A stretch of 64,000 bases of DNA from Bacterioplanoides sp965219715 (GTDB lineage Bacteria > Pseudomonadota > Gammaproteobacteria > Pseudomonadales > Oceanobacteraceae): positions 3,472,001 through 3,536,000 of the forward strand of contig NZ_OZ244785.1 in NCBI RefSeq assembly GCF_965219715.1. Direction: 5' to 3'. Below, in pieces: positions 9,701 through 18,240 of this stretch. The translations under genes were made by a program, and so were the position numbers. Below the pieces are notes generated by a model, which made no database searches, was not told where the DNA came from, and saw only the letters and a program-made list of their open reading frames with translations. Position 1 is the first letter of the stretch. Every line of letters starts with the position of its first letter.

Positions 9701-12700
9701 GGATTCATTGCTGGACGCTGACTCGCTGTTGAAACAGTGGCAGGAACAGGCCGATGAAGACATTTTGCTGAACCTCAGTAAAGATCTTGATCAGGTTGCT
9801 CGTGGTGCAGCAAAAGCAGAACTGCCAAATATCGAAGCGCTGGCAAATGCGTTGGATGTTTTCTACGGACGCATGCTGACTGAAAAAGCAGATGCAGCCG
9901 AATCTCCACTGGATCTGTTGGCTCAGGCACAGGAATCATTGCTGGGAATGATGGACTGCCTGGCCGCGGGCCAGGAAACTCAGCCAGCCGATCAGTTGAT
10001 AGAAGCGTTAACCGATTGGCAATTTAACAGCGTCGAAGAACAAGAGATCGAACTTGAGCTTGATGTTGTTGAAGAACCAGCGGCTGCCGTTGTTGATGTC
10101 GATGAAGATCAGGATAGCGATGTTGAGCTGCTGATTGAAGACGACGCGATTGAACTGGAGATCGACGAGGTAGATACCGACGTTGAGTCTGAGAACCAGC
10201 CGCAAGTCGATGATTCGTTGTCGGCAGACCTGCCTCCTGTTGCTGATGTTATCGAAGAGGATGAAGACGAGATCCTCGAAATTTTCCTCGAGGAAGCGGA
10301 AGAGGTTTCTGAAGCGATTGAAAGCGCGATGGAGCGCTGGCAACAACAGCCTGATAACCTGCTTGATGTCGCTCAGCTCCAGCGGGAGTTGCATACCCTG
10401 AAAGGTGGTGCACGTATGGCAGAGCTGCAGGAAATTGCTGAGCTGTGCCATGAATTAGAAACCCTCTACGAAAAAGTAAATGATGGTCGTTTGTCCGTCA
10501 GTAGCGACTTATTTGCATTGCTACAGCGCAGTCATGATGCATTGGCCGCGCAACTGGATGCAGTACGCCAGGGCCAGCAAGCCGCAAACGAACAACCACT
10601 GATTGATGAAATTCTGCAGTTTGCCCGTGGTGGCAACAGCGAATTCTCTGCCGTTAGCGACGATAGCGATGTTCAGGTAACAGAATCTTCGCTGGATACA
10701 GAAGCAAACTCGGAAGCCGATATGGCTGCCCCTGTGGTGGCTGATGTGCCGGTTGTCGAAGCGTTGGATGAATCCGACCGGGAAATCCTCGAGATCTTCC
10801 TGGAAGAAGCTCATGAACTTCAGGAGCAGCTGGATAAAACACTGCATGACTGGGCGCAGGAAAACGAAAACTTTGCTCATGCCGCCGAGGCTCAGCGGGT
10901 ATTACACACCCTGAAAGGTGGTGCGCGATTAGCGGGTCTGACTGATATTGGTGATCAGGCTCACGACTTCGAAGCCAATATCCTCAAGGCGCAGCAGGGT
11001 CAGATCATTATTGATCCTGAGCTGTTCAAGCAATACTACAAGGTACATGACTCTCTGACCCAGAAGATCGAGGCCGTTGCCGCAAGTCTGGAATCGGATG
11101 GTTTTGTATCGTTGGGTGAAAAAGCCATCCTGGTCGACGCCGATGAATTATCTGCGCCGATGGTGGAAGTTGTTGAGTCAGATGCTGATGCCATCGATGT
11201 GCCTGTTGTTGTCGAAACCGCCGACGAGCAGAGCGATGAAGCAGGAACCGAGACCAACGTTGTGCCGCTGCGTCGTGACGTAGCAGAGCAAAAGCCAGCT
11301 CCGGCAACGCCAGCTCAACCACAAGCACAGCCTCAGTCTACCGTTCGTAAAGCACCTCAGGAACTGGTTAAGGTTTCCGCCGATCTGCTGGATAACCTGG
11401 TAAACCTGGCGGGTGAAACCTCTATTGGTCGAGGCCGTCTGGAGCAGCAGGTAACAGACTTCTCTTATACGCTCGACGAAATGGACATGACACTGGATCG
11501 TTTACGCGACCAGTTACGTCGTCTGGATATGGAAACCGAAGCTCAGGTGTTGTTCCGTCAGGAGCGTCAGGGCCCGCAATACGAAGACTTTGACCCGCTG
11601 GAGATGGACCGCTATTCAGCGATGCAACAGCTGTCGAAGGCTCTGGTTGAATCTGCATCGGATTTGCTCGACCTGAAAGATACACTGTCGAACAAAACCC
11701 GTGATGCTGAAACTCTGCTGCTGCAACAAAGCCGGGTGAATACCGAGCTGCAGGAAGGTCTGATGAAGACCCGGATGGTACCGTTCCAGCGTCTGGTACC
11801 GCGTCTGCGCCGTATTGTTCGTCAGATCAGCCTGGAATTAAGCAAGCAGGTTGAGCTGAAAGTATTTAATGCCGATGGCGAGATGGACCGTACGATTCTC
11901 GAGCGGTTAATTTCTCCACTTGAGCACATGGTTCGTAACGCCGTTGACCACGGTATGGAAACCGAAGAACAGCGTCGTGAAGCTGGTAAATCTGACGTTG
12001 GTAATATTGAGCTGGATATCTCCCGCGATGGTGGTGATATCGTTCTGACGCTGCGTGATGACGGTCGTGGTGTAAACCTCGAAGCCGTACGCAAAAAAGC
12101 GATTGAACGTGGCTTGATGGCACCGGATGCCGATTTGTCAGACGACGAAATTACCCAGTTTATTCTGCAGGCTGGTTTCTCTACCGCTGAGCAGGTTACT
12201 CAGATCTCTGGTCGTGGCGTTGGTATGGACGTTGTGAGCAGTGAGATTAAGCAGATGGGTGGTAGTGTTGCCATTCGTTCGCAACAGGGTGTTGGCACCG
12301 AGTTTGTTATCCGTCTGCCGTTTACGGTGTCGGTCAACCGGGCACTGATGGTGCGTGTTGGTGACGACCTGTACGCCGTTCCTCTGAACAATATTCAGGG
12401 TATTGTGCGTGCTTCCGCTGCTGAGCTGGAGAAGCTGTATGAGCTGCCGTCCGAAGAGCGCAGCTATGGCTACGCCGGCAACGACTATCGCCTTGAGTAT
12501 CTCGGCAACATGCTGGATAACGAAGCACAGCCTAAGTTCGCGGCGCAGCATTTACCGCTGCCGGTACTGTTGATTCGTGGTGCTGTGCCATTTGCCTTGC
12601 AGGTAGATTCGTTGCTGGGCTCACGTGAGATTGTGGTAAAAACTCTCGGTCCTCAGTTTGCTTCGGTGATGGGGGTGTCCGGCGGTACCATCTTGGGTGA

Positions 12701-13199
12701 TGGTAGCGTTGTAATCATTCTCGATTTACCTGCAATGATTCGTACTCAGTCAAGCCTTGAGTATCAACAGGCGAAAGCACTGGATGTTCAGGATGCTGAA
12801 CGCCGTCACGAGCTGGAAAACCGTCTGCCGCGTATCCTGGTAGTCGATGACTCGGTGACTGTACGCAAGGTAACCACGCGTTTGCTGGAACGTAATGGCA
12901 TGGAAGTGTTCACGGCTAAAGACGGTGTGGATGCCATGGCGACCTTGCAGGATCACAAGCCGGATCTGATGCTGCTGGATATTGAAATGCCACGTATGGA
13001 TGGCTTCGAGGTTGCGTCTCAGGTTCGTCACGATTCTCGTCTGCAAGATATTCCGATCATTATGATTACTTCACGTACCGGTGATAAACACCGCGAGCGG
13101 GCGATATCGATTGGTGTGAACGAATATATGGGTAAGCCGTTCCAGGAGGATAACCTGCTGGCCACTATGAATCGCCTGTTGGGTCGTAAGGAACACTGA
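6741..13199 (+). CDS. chpA: Hybrid chemotaxis histidine kinase ChpA
   Basis: A 2152-residue CheA-type hybrid kinase, the core of the Pil-Chp array. Four phosphotransfer (Hpt) modules carry HTLKGS or HTLKGG, with the phospho-histidines at about residues 724, 877, 1218 and 1389. Two further Hpt-like segments near residues 50 (LHQIHGTLQ) and 467 (LLHSIEGS) are degenerate. Acidic Ala/Glu/Asp-rich linkers separate the modules. The C-terminal part has a dimerisation segment (LLDNLVNLAGETSIGRGRLE), an ATPase N-box (HMVRNAVDHGME), a CheW-like regulatory domain (about 1850-2000) and a receiver domain with phosphoacceptor D2080 (LMLLDIEMPRMDG). Known ChpA phosphorylates PilG and PilH. The P. aeruginosa protein has more transfer modules. 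Confidence 0.95.
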   Translation: MSQDYIALEWVKGEVEETLQQAQQALEAYVENPEDTSRLKFCLSYLHQIHGTLQMVEFYGAALLAEEMEAVATALANGTTDYERALEVLMQAILQLPHYLQHVKVGRRDLPVVLLPILNELRAARGETYLPEAALFTPVIKHNSLLTPKQAATYNGKDFRLWAKKVRQMLQAAMLQLIQNKQPEVAKQYLTKVFARLHKALHATPQGLIWLPALAFAEWLQKQNELTDDAKKVLGQLERLVRSSIEEGATAVNRAPDDALIRSLLLFIAESDVNGEAIRKVRQQFALTKALVSEEDVAQQRAELAGPDKETVDQVLHALVEEIATVKDRLDLLVRGNEDRAATLTEVSPALKQISDTMSVLGLGMPRKVLQEQHSEVTRLIDEGQAIEDRHLMDIAGALLYVEATLGGMKSEGDLHAQVAESSLTDAQKAVLREARNVLEQVKDAIVEYIAKQWSAQELTDVPSLLHSIEGSLSMIPLPRVAGILSRAAAFVQNQLIDEELKPQWSVLDTLADVLTGVEYFIERYSEKPNNAGEDLLERAEESLLELPATEPLGDAIDDIELDIDDSLGEVAVTSFGDALDLSASDAAAEVEVAADTGTEEADQVSEEIELGAEDVQAIEETVADIAVLHNDAAVEDAEEEIALTEAVAETDVEDAAEPEPVVEAVAESSAVQDDDDDLIDDEIIEIFLEEAEEVTETLDEYWPQFKADRNDQEAMTTVRRAFHTLKGSGRMVQAAVIGELAWSVENMFNRVLDETISISDNLVALVDHVISCLPELLDDFRNRRQSAIDTQPLMDYANSLAANEVVEPFAELLAEPQAEAAAEPVAETEEDEDAALLEVFVNEANTHLQTVESFLQQSRDEDFINPLSDQLQRALHTLKGSAHMAGIAAIADVAAPLEKLVKELRAYQVKNSPGIVNLVEEGDQLIRTGLADDSLMALEQIAGTEDFVDRIQQMEKLLLEPLIQAQQTGSIGPTPQTIATFLAQGMDSLLDADSLLKQWQEQADEDILLNLSKDLDQVARGAAKAELPNIEALANALDVFYGRMLTEKADAAESPLDLLAQAQESLLGMMDCLAAGQETQPADQLIEALTDWQFNSVEEQEIELELDVVEEPAAAVVDVDEDQDSDVELLIEDDAIELEIDEVDTDVESENQPQVDDSLSADLPPVADVIEEDEDEILEIFLEEAEEVSEAIESAMERWQQQPDNLLDVAQLQRELHTLKGGARMAELQEIAELCHELETLYEKVNDGRLSVSSDLFALLQRSHDALAAQLDAVRQGQQAANEQPLIDEILQFARGGNSEFSAVSDDSDVQVTESSLDTEANSEADMAAPVVADVPVVEALDESDREILEIFLEEAHELQEQLDKTLHDWAQENENFAHAAEAQRVLHTLKGGARLAGLTDIGDQAHDFEANILKAQQGQIIIDPELFKQYYKVHDSLTQKIEAVAASLESDGFVSLGEKAILVDADELSAPMVEVVESDADAIDVPVVVETADEQSDEAGTETNVVPLRRDVAEQKPAPATPAQPQAQPQSTVRKAPQELVKVSADLLDNLVNLAGETSIGRGRLEQQVTDFSYTLDEMDMTLDRLRDQLRRLDMETEAQVLFRQERQGPQYEDFDPLEMDRYSAMQQLSKALVESASDLLDLKDTLSNKTRDAETLLLQQSRVNTELQEGLMKTRMVPFQRLVPRLRRIVRQISLELSKQVELKVFNADGEMDRTILERLISPLEHMVRNAVDHGMETEEQRREAGKSDVGNIELDISRDGGDIVLTLRDDGRGVNLEAVRKKAIERGLMAPDADLSDDEITQFILQAGFSTAEQVTQISGRGVGMDVVSSEIKQMGGSVAIRSQQGVGTEFVIRLPFTVSVNRALMVRVGDDLYAVPLNNIQGIVRASAAELEKLYELPSEERSYGYAGNDYRLEYLGNMLDNEAQPKFAAQHLPLPVLLIRGAVPFALQVDSLLGSREIVVKTLGPQFASVMGVSGGTILGDGSVVIILDLPAMIRTQSSLEYQQAKALDVQDAERRHELENRLPRILVVDDSVTVRKVTTRLLERNGMEVFTAKDGVDAMATLQDHKPDLMLLDIEMPRMDGFEVASQVRHDSRLQDIPIIMITSRTGDKHRERAISIGVNEYMGKPFQEDNLLATMNRLLGRKEH

Positions 13200-13200
13200 T

Positions 13201-14235
13201 ATGGCGTTGCCGAAAGTCGGCATTCTGGCTGATGACCGGTTGCAGCAACATCTGCTGAAAGCAGCGTTGCTGCATTTTGGTTTTGATGTGGTGGTGAATG
13301 CTGACCCTCAGCGCATGGATTTGCTGAATCTTGATGAATTACATCTCGATGCCTGGTTGATCGACTTACGCGATGAAGATGGCGAACATCTTCATTGGCT
13401 CGACAAGTTATTGGATGGCGATGCGCCCGTGTTGATGGGCGTCGAGCAGGCTCCGAATAAAAACTGTGCGACCTTTCCTAAATGGGAGAAGCGGCTTTAC
13501 AGTAAGCTTCGTGAAATGGTTAAAGCGACACCGGTAATGGCGGAAGATGTATCCGTATTACAGAAGCTTGCAGCCAGCACTGGCAGCGGCAAAATTGCAT
13601 TGCCGGCGATGTTTAATGATCTGGATTTTTCCGATCGCACGGCAACCCAGGTCTGGGTGTTAGGGGCATCTTTGGGTGGTCCGGGGGCGGTGAAAGAGTT
13701 TCTCGATGCTTTGCCTGGTGGGTTACCGATCGCATTTATCTACGCCCAGCATATTGATCCCCGCTTTGAAGATACCCTTGCAAATACCATTGGTCGCCAT
13801 GCGGAATATCGCTTACGCGCCTTTGCCGAAGGCGATGGTTTGCGTTGTGGTGAAGTGCTGGTGGCGCCGATTGAAAACGAATTCCGCTTTAATGATGGCC
13901 TGATGCATTGTCACGGTGAGAGCTGGCCGGGGCCTTATGGACCATCAATCGATCAGGTGATTCTCAACGTTCATGCCTGCTATGGGGATCGTGCCGGTTA
14001 CATCCTGTTCAGCGGCATGGGCAATGATGGTTCCGAAGCGATTGTCAGCTTGCCGGAGAATCAGCAAAAGATCTGGGCACAGAAGCCAGAAACCTGCGCC
14101 AATGCGTCAATGCCGGAAAGTGCGATAGAAACCTCCCGGGTACGTTATATTGGTGACCCGCAGCAACTGGCGCTGCAACTGGTAAATCATATTAAAAACA
14201 ATTGGGTGAAAAACAATGAGTCAATCACTGACTAA
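13201..14235 (+). CDS. chpB: CheB-type receptor methylesterase ChpB
   Basis: A 344-residue protein with a C-terminal CheB methylesterase domain that removes methyl groups from PilJ. The catalytic triad is visible as S157 (VLGASLGGPGAVKEF), H184 (YAQHIDPRFE) and D276 (FSGMGNDGSEAI). The N-terminal 120 residues have the position of a receiver domain, but the acidic pocket (GILADDRLQ) and the phosphoacceptor region (AWLIDLRDED) are only weakly conserved, so regulation by phosphorylation may be altered. It begins one base after the chpA stop and overlaps chpC by 20 bp. Confidence 0.93.
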   Translation: MALPKVGILADDRLQQHLLKAALLHFGFDVVVNADPQRMDLLNLDELHLDAWLIDLRDEDGEHLHWLDKLLDGDAPVLMGVEQAPNKNCATFPKWEKRLYSKLREMVKATPVMAEDVSVLQKLAASTGSGKIALPAMFNDLDFSDRTATQVWVLGASLGGPGAVKEFLDALPGGLPIAFIYAQHIDPRFEDTLANTIGRHAEYRLRAFAEGDGLRCGEVLVAPIENEFRFNDGLMHCHGESWPGPYGPSIDQVILNVHACYGDRAGYILFSGMGNDGSEAIVSLPENQQKIWAQKPETCANASMPESAIETSRVRYIGDPQQLALQLVNHIKNNWVKNNESITD

Positions 14236-14689
14236 AACCAACGCGCCTGACCAGGTTGATTGTCTTCTGATTCCACTGAAGGATAAGAACCTGTTGTTGC
14301 CTAACGTTGCTGTGGCTGAGATTGTGCCGTTTTCACACCTGCTGACCACAACATCCAGTGTCGACTGGATTCTTGGCCGAATTGACTGGCGTGGCGTACC
14401 TATTCCGGTGCTGTGCTACGAGATGTTATCCGCTCAGGGTGCTCCTGCGCCAAATCCCGAAGCTCGTTTTGCCGTAATTAACGGCGTTGGGGACTATGCC
14501 GAGATGCCATTTTATGCGATGTTAGTACAAGGTATTCCAAGGCTGACCCACGTTAATAAGGATGACATCCAAACCGTGGAAGCTATGAATATGGGTCAGT
14601 TTGATCAAACTGCAGTAACGGTTGATCGCGACCCGGCCATCATTCCGAATTTAGATTTGATAGAACAAGAACTAATAAAATACATCTAG
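14216..14689 (+). CDS. chpC: CheW-like adaptor ChpC
   Basis: A 157-residue CheW-fold protein, the second adaptor of the Pil-Chp array. Features are LIPLKDKNLLLPNVAVAEIV, the adaptor loop VDWILGRIDWRGVPIPVLCYE and a second subdomain with FYAMLVQGIPRLTHV. In Pseudomonas, ChpC is thought to link additional receptors to ChpA. The start overlaps chpB by 20 bp, which implies translational coupling. Confidence 0.9.
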   Translation: MSQSLTKTNAPDQVDCLLIPLKDKNLLLPNVAVAEIVPFSHLLTTTSSVDWILGRIDWRGVPIPVLCYEMLSAQGAPAPNPEARFAVINGVGDYAEMPFYAMLVQGIPRLTHVNKDDIQTVEAMNMGQFDQTAVTVDRDPAIIPNLDLIEQELIKYI

Positions 14690-14699
14690 TGAGGTAATC

Positions 14700-15392
14700 A
14701 TGCTGAAGTGGCTGTTTGCGCTGTTTTTACCTTTGTTCAGCCTTAATCTCTGGGCTGCTGCTGAAAATACCAAAGATCTGCTGACGCTGGAGGCTCACGC
14801 ATACCGTCTGACAGCTGATATCAGCATCCTGGCGTTGCAAGAGGGTGGGCAGCGTTACCAGCGCCGCCTGGATAACACCATTTCCTCTGGTAATGCTGTG
14901 GCAGAGCGCCTGCGTGGTCATCTGCCAACCGTTGCCCGCCAATGGCAGGTTTCTACGGAGTTTGTGCAGCAGGAAAGAGCTGTTGCTGCGGCTAATTCTG
15001 ACGTTAACTTCACTAACGATCTGGAGGCTGTGCAAAACAAGCTCTACCAGAAAATTCAGCAGGCTAAAGAAAAGCTCAGCCTTGAAGAGCTGAATCAGAG
15101 TGAAGCAGCCGCCTTAGTCGCCATGATTGCACTGGAGCAGATGGTTGCTGAGTACATGTACTACAACATCAATGTCTTTGGTGGTCATGCTGTAACCAAC
15201 TCGCGCATGGCAGATAATGCAGCAACTTTCCGCGACTCTGTGGCACAAATCACTGGCCACGACACGAACCGCAAAGCGATTGAAGCGAAATGGCGCTTTA
15301 TTGAAAAGACACTGCTCGCTTACAACCAGCAGTCCGCAGCCTTTATTGTGATGAAAACCACCGATAAGATCCGCTCGCTACTGCCAGTCTGA
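14700..15392 (+). CDS. Exported helical protein at the end of the Pil-Chp operon
   Basis: A 230-residue protein with a clear signal peptide (MLKWLFALFLPLFSLNLWA) and an otherwise wholly helical, Gln/Ala/Glu-rich periplasmic body with no membrane segment. I do not recognise a named family. The pattern EAHAYRLTADISILALQEGG with a later EEYMYY-like helix resembles the helical ligand-binding part of PilJ-type receptors, but this is only a visual impression. It starts 10 bp after chpC behind a GAGG ribosome site and is the last gene of the operon, so it is likely co-expressed. It could be a periplasmic partner of PilJ or of the pilus. It occupies the slot of chpD/chpE in Pseudomonas but is unrelated to them. 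Confidence 0.8.
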   Translation: MLKWLFALFLPLFSLNLWAAAENTKDLLTLEAHAYRLTADISILALQEGGQRYQRRLDNTISSGNAVAERLRGHLPTVARQWQVSTEFVQQERAVAAANSDVNFTNDLEAVQNKLYQKIQQAKEKLSLEELNQSEAAALVAMIALEQMVAEYMYYNINVFGGHAVTNSRMADNAATFRDSVAQITGHDTNRKAIEAKWRFIEKTLLAYNQQSAAFIVMKTTDKIRSLLPV

Positions 15393-15409
15393 TTAATCGT
15401 CTCTGATAC

Positions 15410-16210
15410 CTATTTCTTCGCTTCCGGCTCAGGCAGTTGAACCTGACCGGAGGTGATAACCTCTCCGCCAGACCATAACTTCCATTCACCTCGTTGATAA
15501 ATATCCCATGACTCATCGGTTGTCAGTGGCTCTGTTGCTATGATGCTGACAACATCATTCGGTGTGGTTTCCGCTTCAAAGTCGATTGTTACATCGGCGT
15601 CTTTTAACTGTGCTGGGCCAAAGGGCGCGCGCCGTGTGATGCTGGCTAATTTGGTGGAGCAAAATGTGAACAGCCATTCGCCGTTGCTCAGTAAACAATT
15701 GAATACCCCCTGACGGGCGTATTCACCGGCCAGTTCAACCAGAATACCGGACAGCTGCTCCGGGGTATCTGTGGTTGTTGCGTTCTGACGCAGACGATTC
15801 ATCAGGTCACAGAAAATCTGCTCGCTGTCGGTCTCGCCAACCGGTTGATACAGTCCGGGCTGATAACTGAAATTATTAATCTGGCCGTTGTGGGCAAATA
15901 CCCAATAACGGCACCACATCTCACGAGTGAAGGGATGGGTATTCGCCAGGCAAACATTACCAACGTTAGCCTGGCGAATATGGCAAATTGCCGTTTCGCT
16001 TTTAATCGGATGGGTCTCCACCACCTGAGCAATTTCTGAGGAGGCACTGGCACAGGATTCATGGAAGCTTCGAACGCCTTTACCTTCATAAAAGGCGACT
16101 CCCCAGCCATCGGCATGAGGGCCGGTTTCGCCACCACGGCGGGTCAGGCCACTAAAACTGAAACACAGGTCGGTTGGGGTATTGGCACTCATGCCCAGTA
16201 GTTCGCACAT
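15410..16210 (-). CDS. Class II glutamine amidotransferase, YafJ-like
   Basis: A 266-residue protein with the N-terminal nucleophile MCELLGMSANTPTDLCFSF, in which Cys2 becomes the catalytic residue after Met removal. It continues with HADGWGVAFYEGKG, AICHIRQANVGNVCLANTHPF and WVFAHNGQINNF, the diagnostic loops of class II (Ntn-type) glutamine amidotransferases. No synthase domain follows, so it is the stand-alone YafJ type, whose acceptor substrate is unknown. The length is similar to YafJ (about 255). It is convergent with the Pil-Chp operon, with only 17 bp between the stops. Confidence 0.88.
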   Translation of the reverse strand: MCELLGMSANTPTDLCFSFSGLTRRGGETGPHADGWGVAFYEGKGVRSFHESCASASSEIAQVVETHPIKSETAICHIRQANVGNVCLANTHPFTREMWCRYWVFAHNGQINNFSYQPGLYQPVGETDSEQIFCDLMNRLRQNATTTDTPEQLSGILVELAGEYARQGVFNCLLSNGEWLFTFCSTKLASITRRAPFGPAQLKDADVTIDFEAETTPNDVVSIIATEPLTTDESWDIYQRGEWKLWSGGEVITSGQVQLPEPEAKK

Positions 16211-16283
16211 AACTCATCGTCTTGTCAGTTGATCTCGATATGATAACCGAGAGTGCGTCGGGCATGGTGTAACAGATCAGGTT

Positions 16284-16706
16284 TTAACGCGGCACGCGAC
16301 GAATACGGCCTTTTTCATCGATTGCAACATACACAAAGGTGGCGTCAACGACTTTGCGGCGGTGATTTTCGTTGGGGTTACGTGTCCAGACTTCGACGTT
16401 GATACGTACGGAAGAAGTACCAATCTCTAATAAACGCGTATAGATACAAACCGCTGCGCCTACCCGGATCGGGGACATAAATGACAACGATTCCATCGCA
16501 ATATTGGCAATACGGCCTTGTGCCAGACGGCTGACAACACTTTCTGCAGCATGATCCATTTGTGCAACTACCCAGCCGCTGCTGATATCACCATGGATAT
16601 TTGCTTCGGCCCGGGTCGGGATCAGGCGCATCGACAATTCGCCATCGGGCTTAGGTTGGTTATCTTCGCGGCTGGAGTCTTGGGGTTGACGCGGTTCCAT
16701 CGGCAT
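16284..16706 (-). CDS. Acyl-CoA thioesterase, YciA-like hot-dog fold
   Basis: A protein of about 140 residues with one hot-dog domain. Family motifs are TRAEANIHGDISSGWVVAQMD (the conserved N.xGDIxGGW region), MESLSFMSPIRVGAAVCIYTRL and SVRINVEVWTRN. YciA enzymes hydrolyse acyl-CoA thioesters, often with broad specificity. Starts at 16706 or 16700 fit the usual length (about 132-140) better than an upstream in-frame start at 16769, which would add 21 basic, non-conserved residues. The upstream Shine-Dalgarno is weak in every case. Confidence 0.86.
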   Translation of the reverse strand: MPMEPRQPQDSSREDNQPKPDGELSMRLIPTRAEANIHGDISSGWVVAQMDHAAESVVSRLAQGRIANIAMESLSFMSPIRVGAAVCIYTRLLEIGTSSVRINVEVWTRNPNENHRRKVVDATFVYVAIDEKGRIRRVPR

Positions 16707-16863
16707 TGACCTGAGATTGTGATTATTCTGGCGCGAGTTTACTGCTTTTTTGGCACGCCGCACACCCATTCAGATCAGGGTATGCGGGAACTCTTTATGG
16801 CAATTATGGCAATAATTGCATTTGCCCGGCCATCACGCTTTAGCACAAGGCGAATCAGGCCGA

Positions 16864-18240
16864 TTAACCATAGATTTTATCGGGTAACCAGGTGGCTAAT
16901 TCCGGGAAAGCAGCGAGCAAAATCAGTACCCCGATCTGAATCAGAATAAACGGCATAACACCGCGGTAAATCGTTCGGGTTGGAATGCTCGGTGGCGCGA
17001 CACCGCGTAAGTAAAACAATGCGAAGCCGAAGGGGGGCGTCAGGAATGAGGTCTGCAGATTGATTGCAATCATGATGCCCAGCCATACCGGATCAACGCC
17101 CATGGTTAATAACACCGGAGCAACGATAGGAACAACCACAAAGGTGATTTCGATAAAGTCGAGGATAAAGCCAAGCAGGAAGATCACCAGCATCACAACC
17201 AGCATCGCACCAAAGACGCCGCCGGGCATATCCGTGAACGCCGAGTGAACCAGCTCTTCACCACCAAAGCCGCGGAACACCAGTGAAAATAAAGCTGCCC
17301 CAATAAAAATCATAAACACCATGCTGGTGACCTGGAGTGTCGAATCCATGACTTCACGCAGGCGTTTTAAATCGAACTCGCCGTAAAAGATCGCCAGTAA
17401 CGTAGCGCCAAAAGCACCAATACCAGCTGCCTCAGTCGGTGTTGCGATGCCTGCCAGAATAGAACCCAATACCGCAATAATTAATGCCAGTGGTGGAATC
17501 AAACCTTTTAATAATTGTGCAATAAAGTCTTTCGACAGAGGTGGGCGGTCCTGAACCGCAGGTGCTGCTTCTGGTTTAAAGAAGGCAACTAAAGCGACAT
17601 ACAATAAATACGCGGCTACCAGAATGAGCCCGGGAATTAATGCGCCAACAAACAAGTCTGCAACCGAAACGGTTTCCGGTGTGAAAATTCCCATTTTCAA
17701 TTGTGCTTGCTGGTACGCGCTGGATAACACATCACCGAGAATAATCAGCGCAGTGGAAGGCGGAATAATTTGCCCCAATGTTCCTGTGGCACAAATATTC
17801 CCCGTAGCTAATGCCGGGCTATAACCCTGTTTCAGCATGGTTGGCAGGGAAATTAAGCCCATTGTAACAACCGTCGCGCCGATAATGCCGGTGCTGGCAG
17901 CCATCAGCATACCCACCAGGATGACGGAGAAGCCAAGGCCGCCCCGCAGAGGCCCAAACAACAGCCCCATATTGCGCAACAATTGCTCGGCAATTCGGGA
18001 CTTTTCCAGCATTACCCCCATAAATACAAATAGCGGCACCGCGATTAAAATCTGATTACTGATAATGCCAAATAAACGGTTAGGCAGTGCGGTGAGGAAG
18101 GCGCTATCTAATGTTCCGCTGATAACCCCAACACCAGCAAATAACAGCGATGTACCCGCCAGGGTAAATGCCACCGGAAAGCCGGCCATTAACACCAGAC
18201 AAACAAAAATAAATAAGATCAGAGGCATCCACTCAGCCAT
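16864..18240 (-). CDS. dctM: TRAP transporter large permease subunit, DctM family
   Basis: A membrane protein of 458 residues with about 12 hydrophobic segments, the channel-forming subunit of a tripartite ATP-independent periplasmic (TRAP) transporter. Motifs include GFPVAFTLAGTSLLFAGVG, GIIGATVVTMGLISLPTMLK and GTLGQIIPPSTALIILGDVL, the last being the family signature. The length is close to the usual 430 residues. The start at 18240 follows an AGGAGATTCACC ribosome site, and the gene overlaps dctQ by 8 bp. TRAP systems use sodium or proton gradients to import carboxylates. No periplasmic binding protein gene is next to it, so the substrate cannot be named. Confidence 0.93.
   Translation of the reverse strand: MAEWMPLILFIFVCLVLMAGFPVAFTLAGTSLLFAGVGVISGTLDSAFLTALPNRLFGIISNQILIAVPLFVFMGVMLEKSRIAEQLLRNMGLLFGPLRGGLGFSVILVGMLMAASTGIIGATVVTMGLISLPTMLKQGYSPALATGNICATGTLGQIIPPSTALIILGDVLSSAYQQAQLKMGIFTPETVSVADLFVGALIPGLILVAAYLLYVALVAFFKPEAAPAVQDRPPLSKDFIAQLLKGLIPPLALIIAVLGSILAGIATPTEAAGIGAFGATLLAIFYGEFDLKRLREVMDSTLQVTSMVFMIFIGAALFSLVFRGFGGEELVHSAFTDMPGGVFGAMLVVMLVIFLLGFILDFIEITFVVVPIVAPVLLTMGVDPVWLGIMIAINLQTSFLTPPFGFALFYLRGVAPPSIPTRTIYRGVMPFILIQIGVLILLAAFPELATWLPDKIYG

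Noticed and set aside
14700..15392. Assignment of the last operon gene to chpD or chpE
   Set aside because: The protein is exported and helical, whereas ChpD is an AraC-type regulator and ChpE a membrane transporter-like protein.
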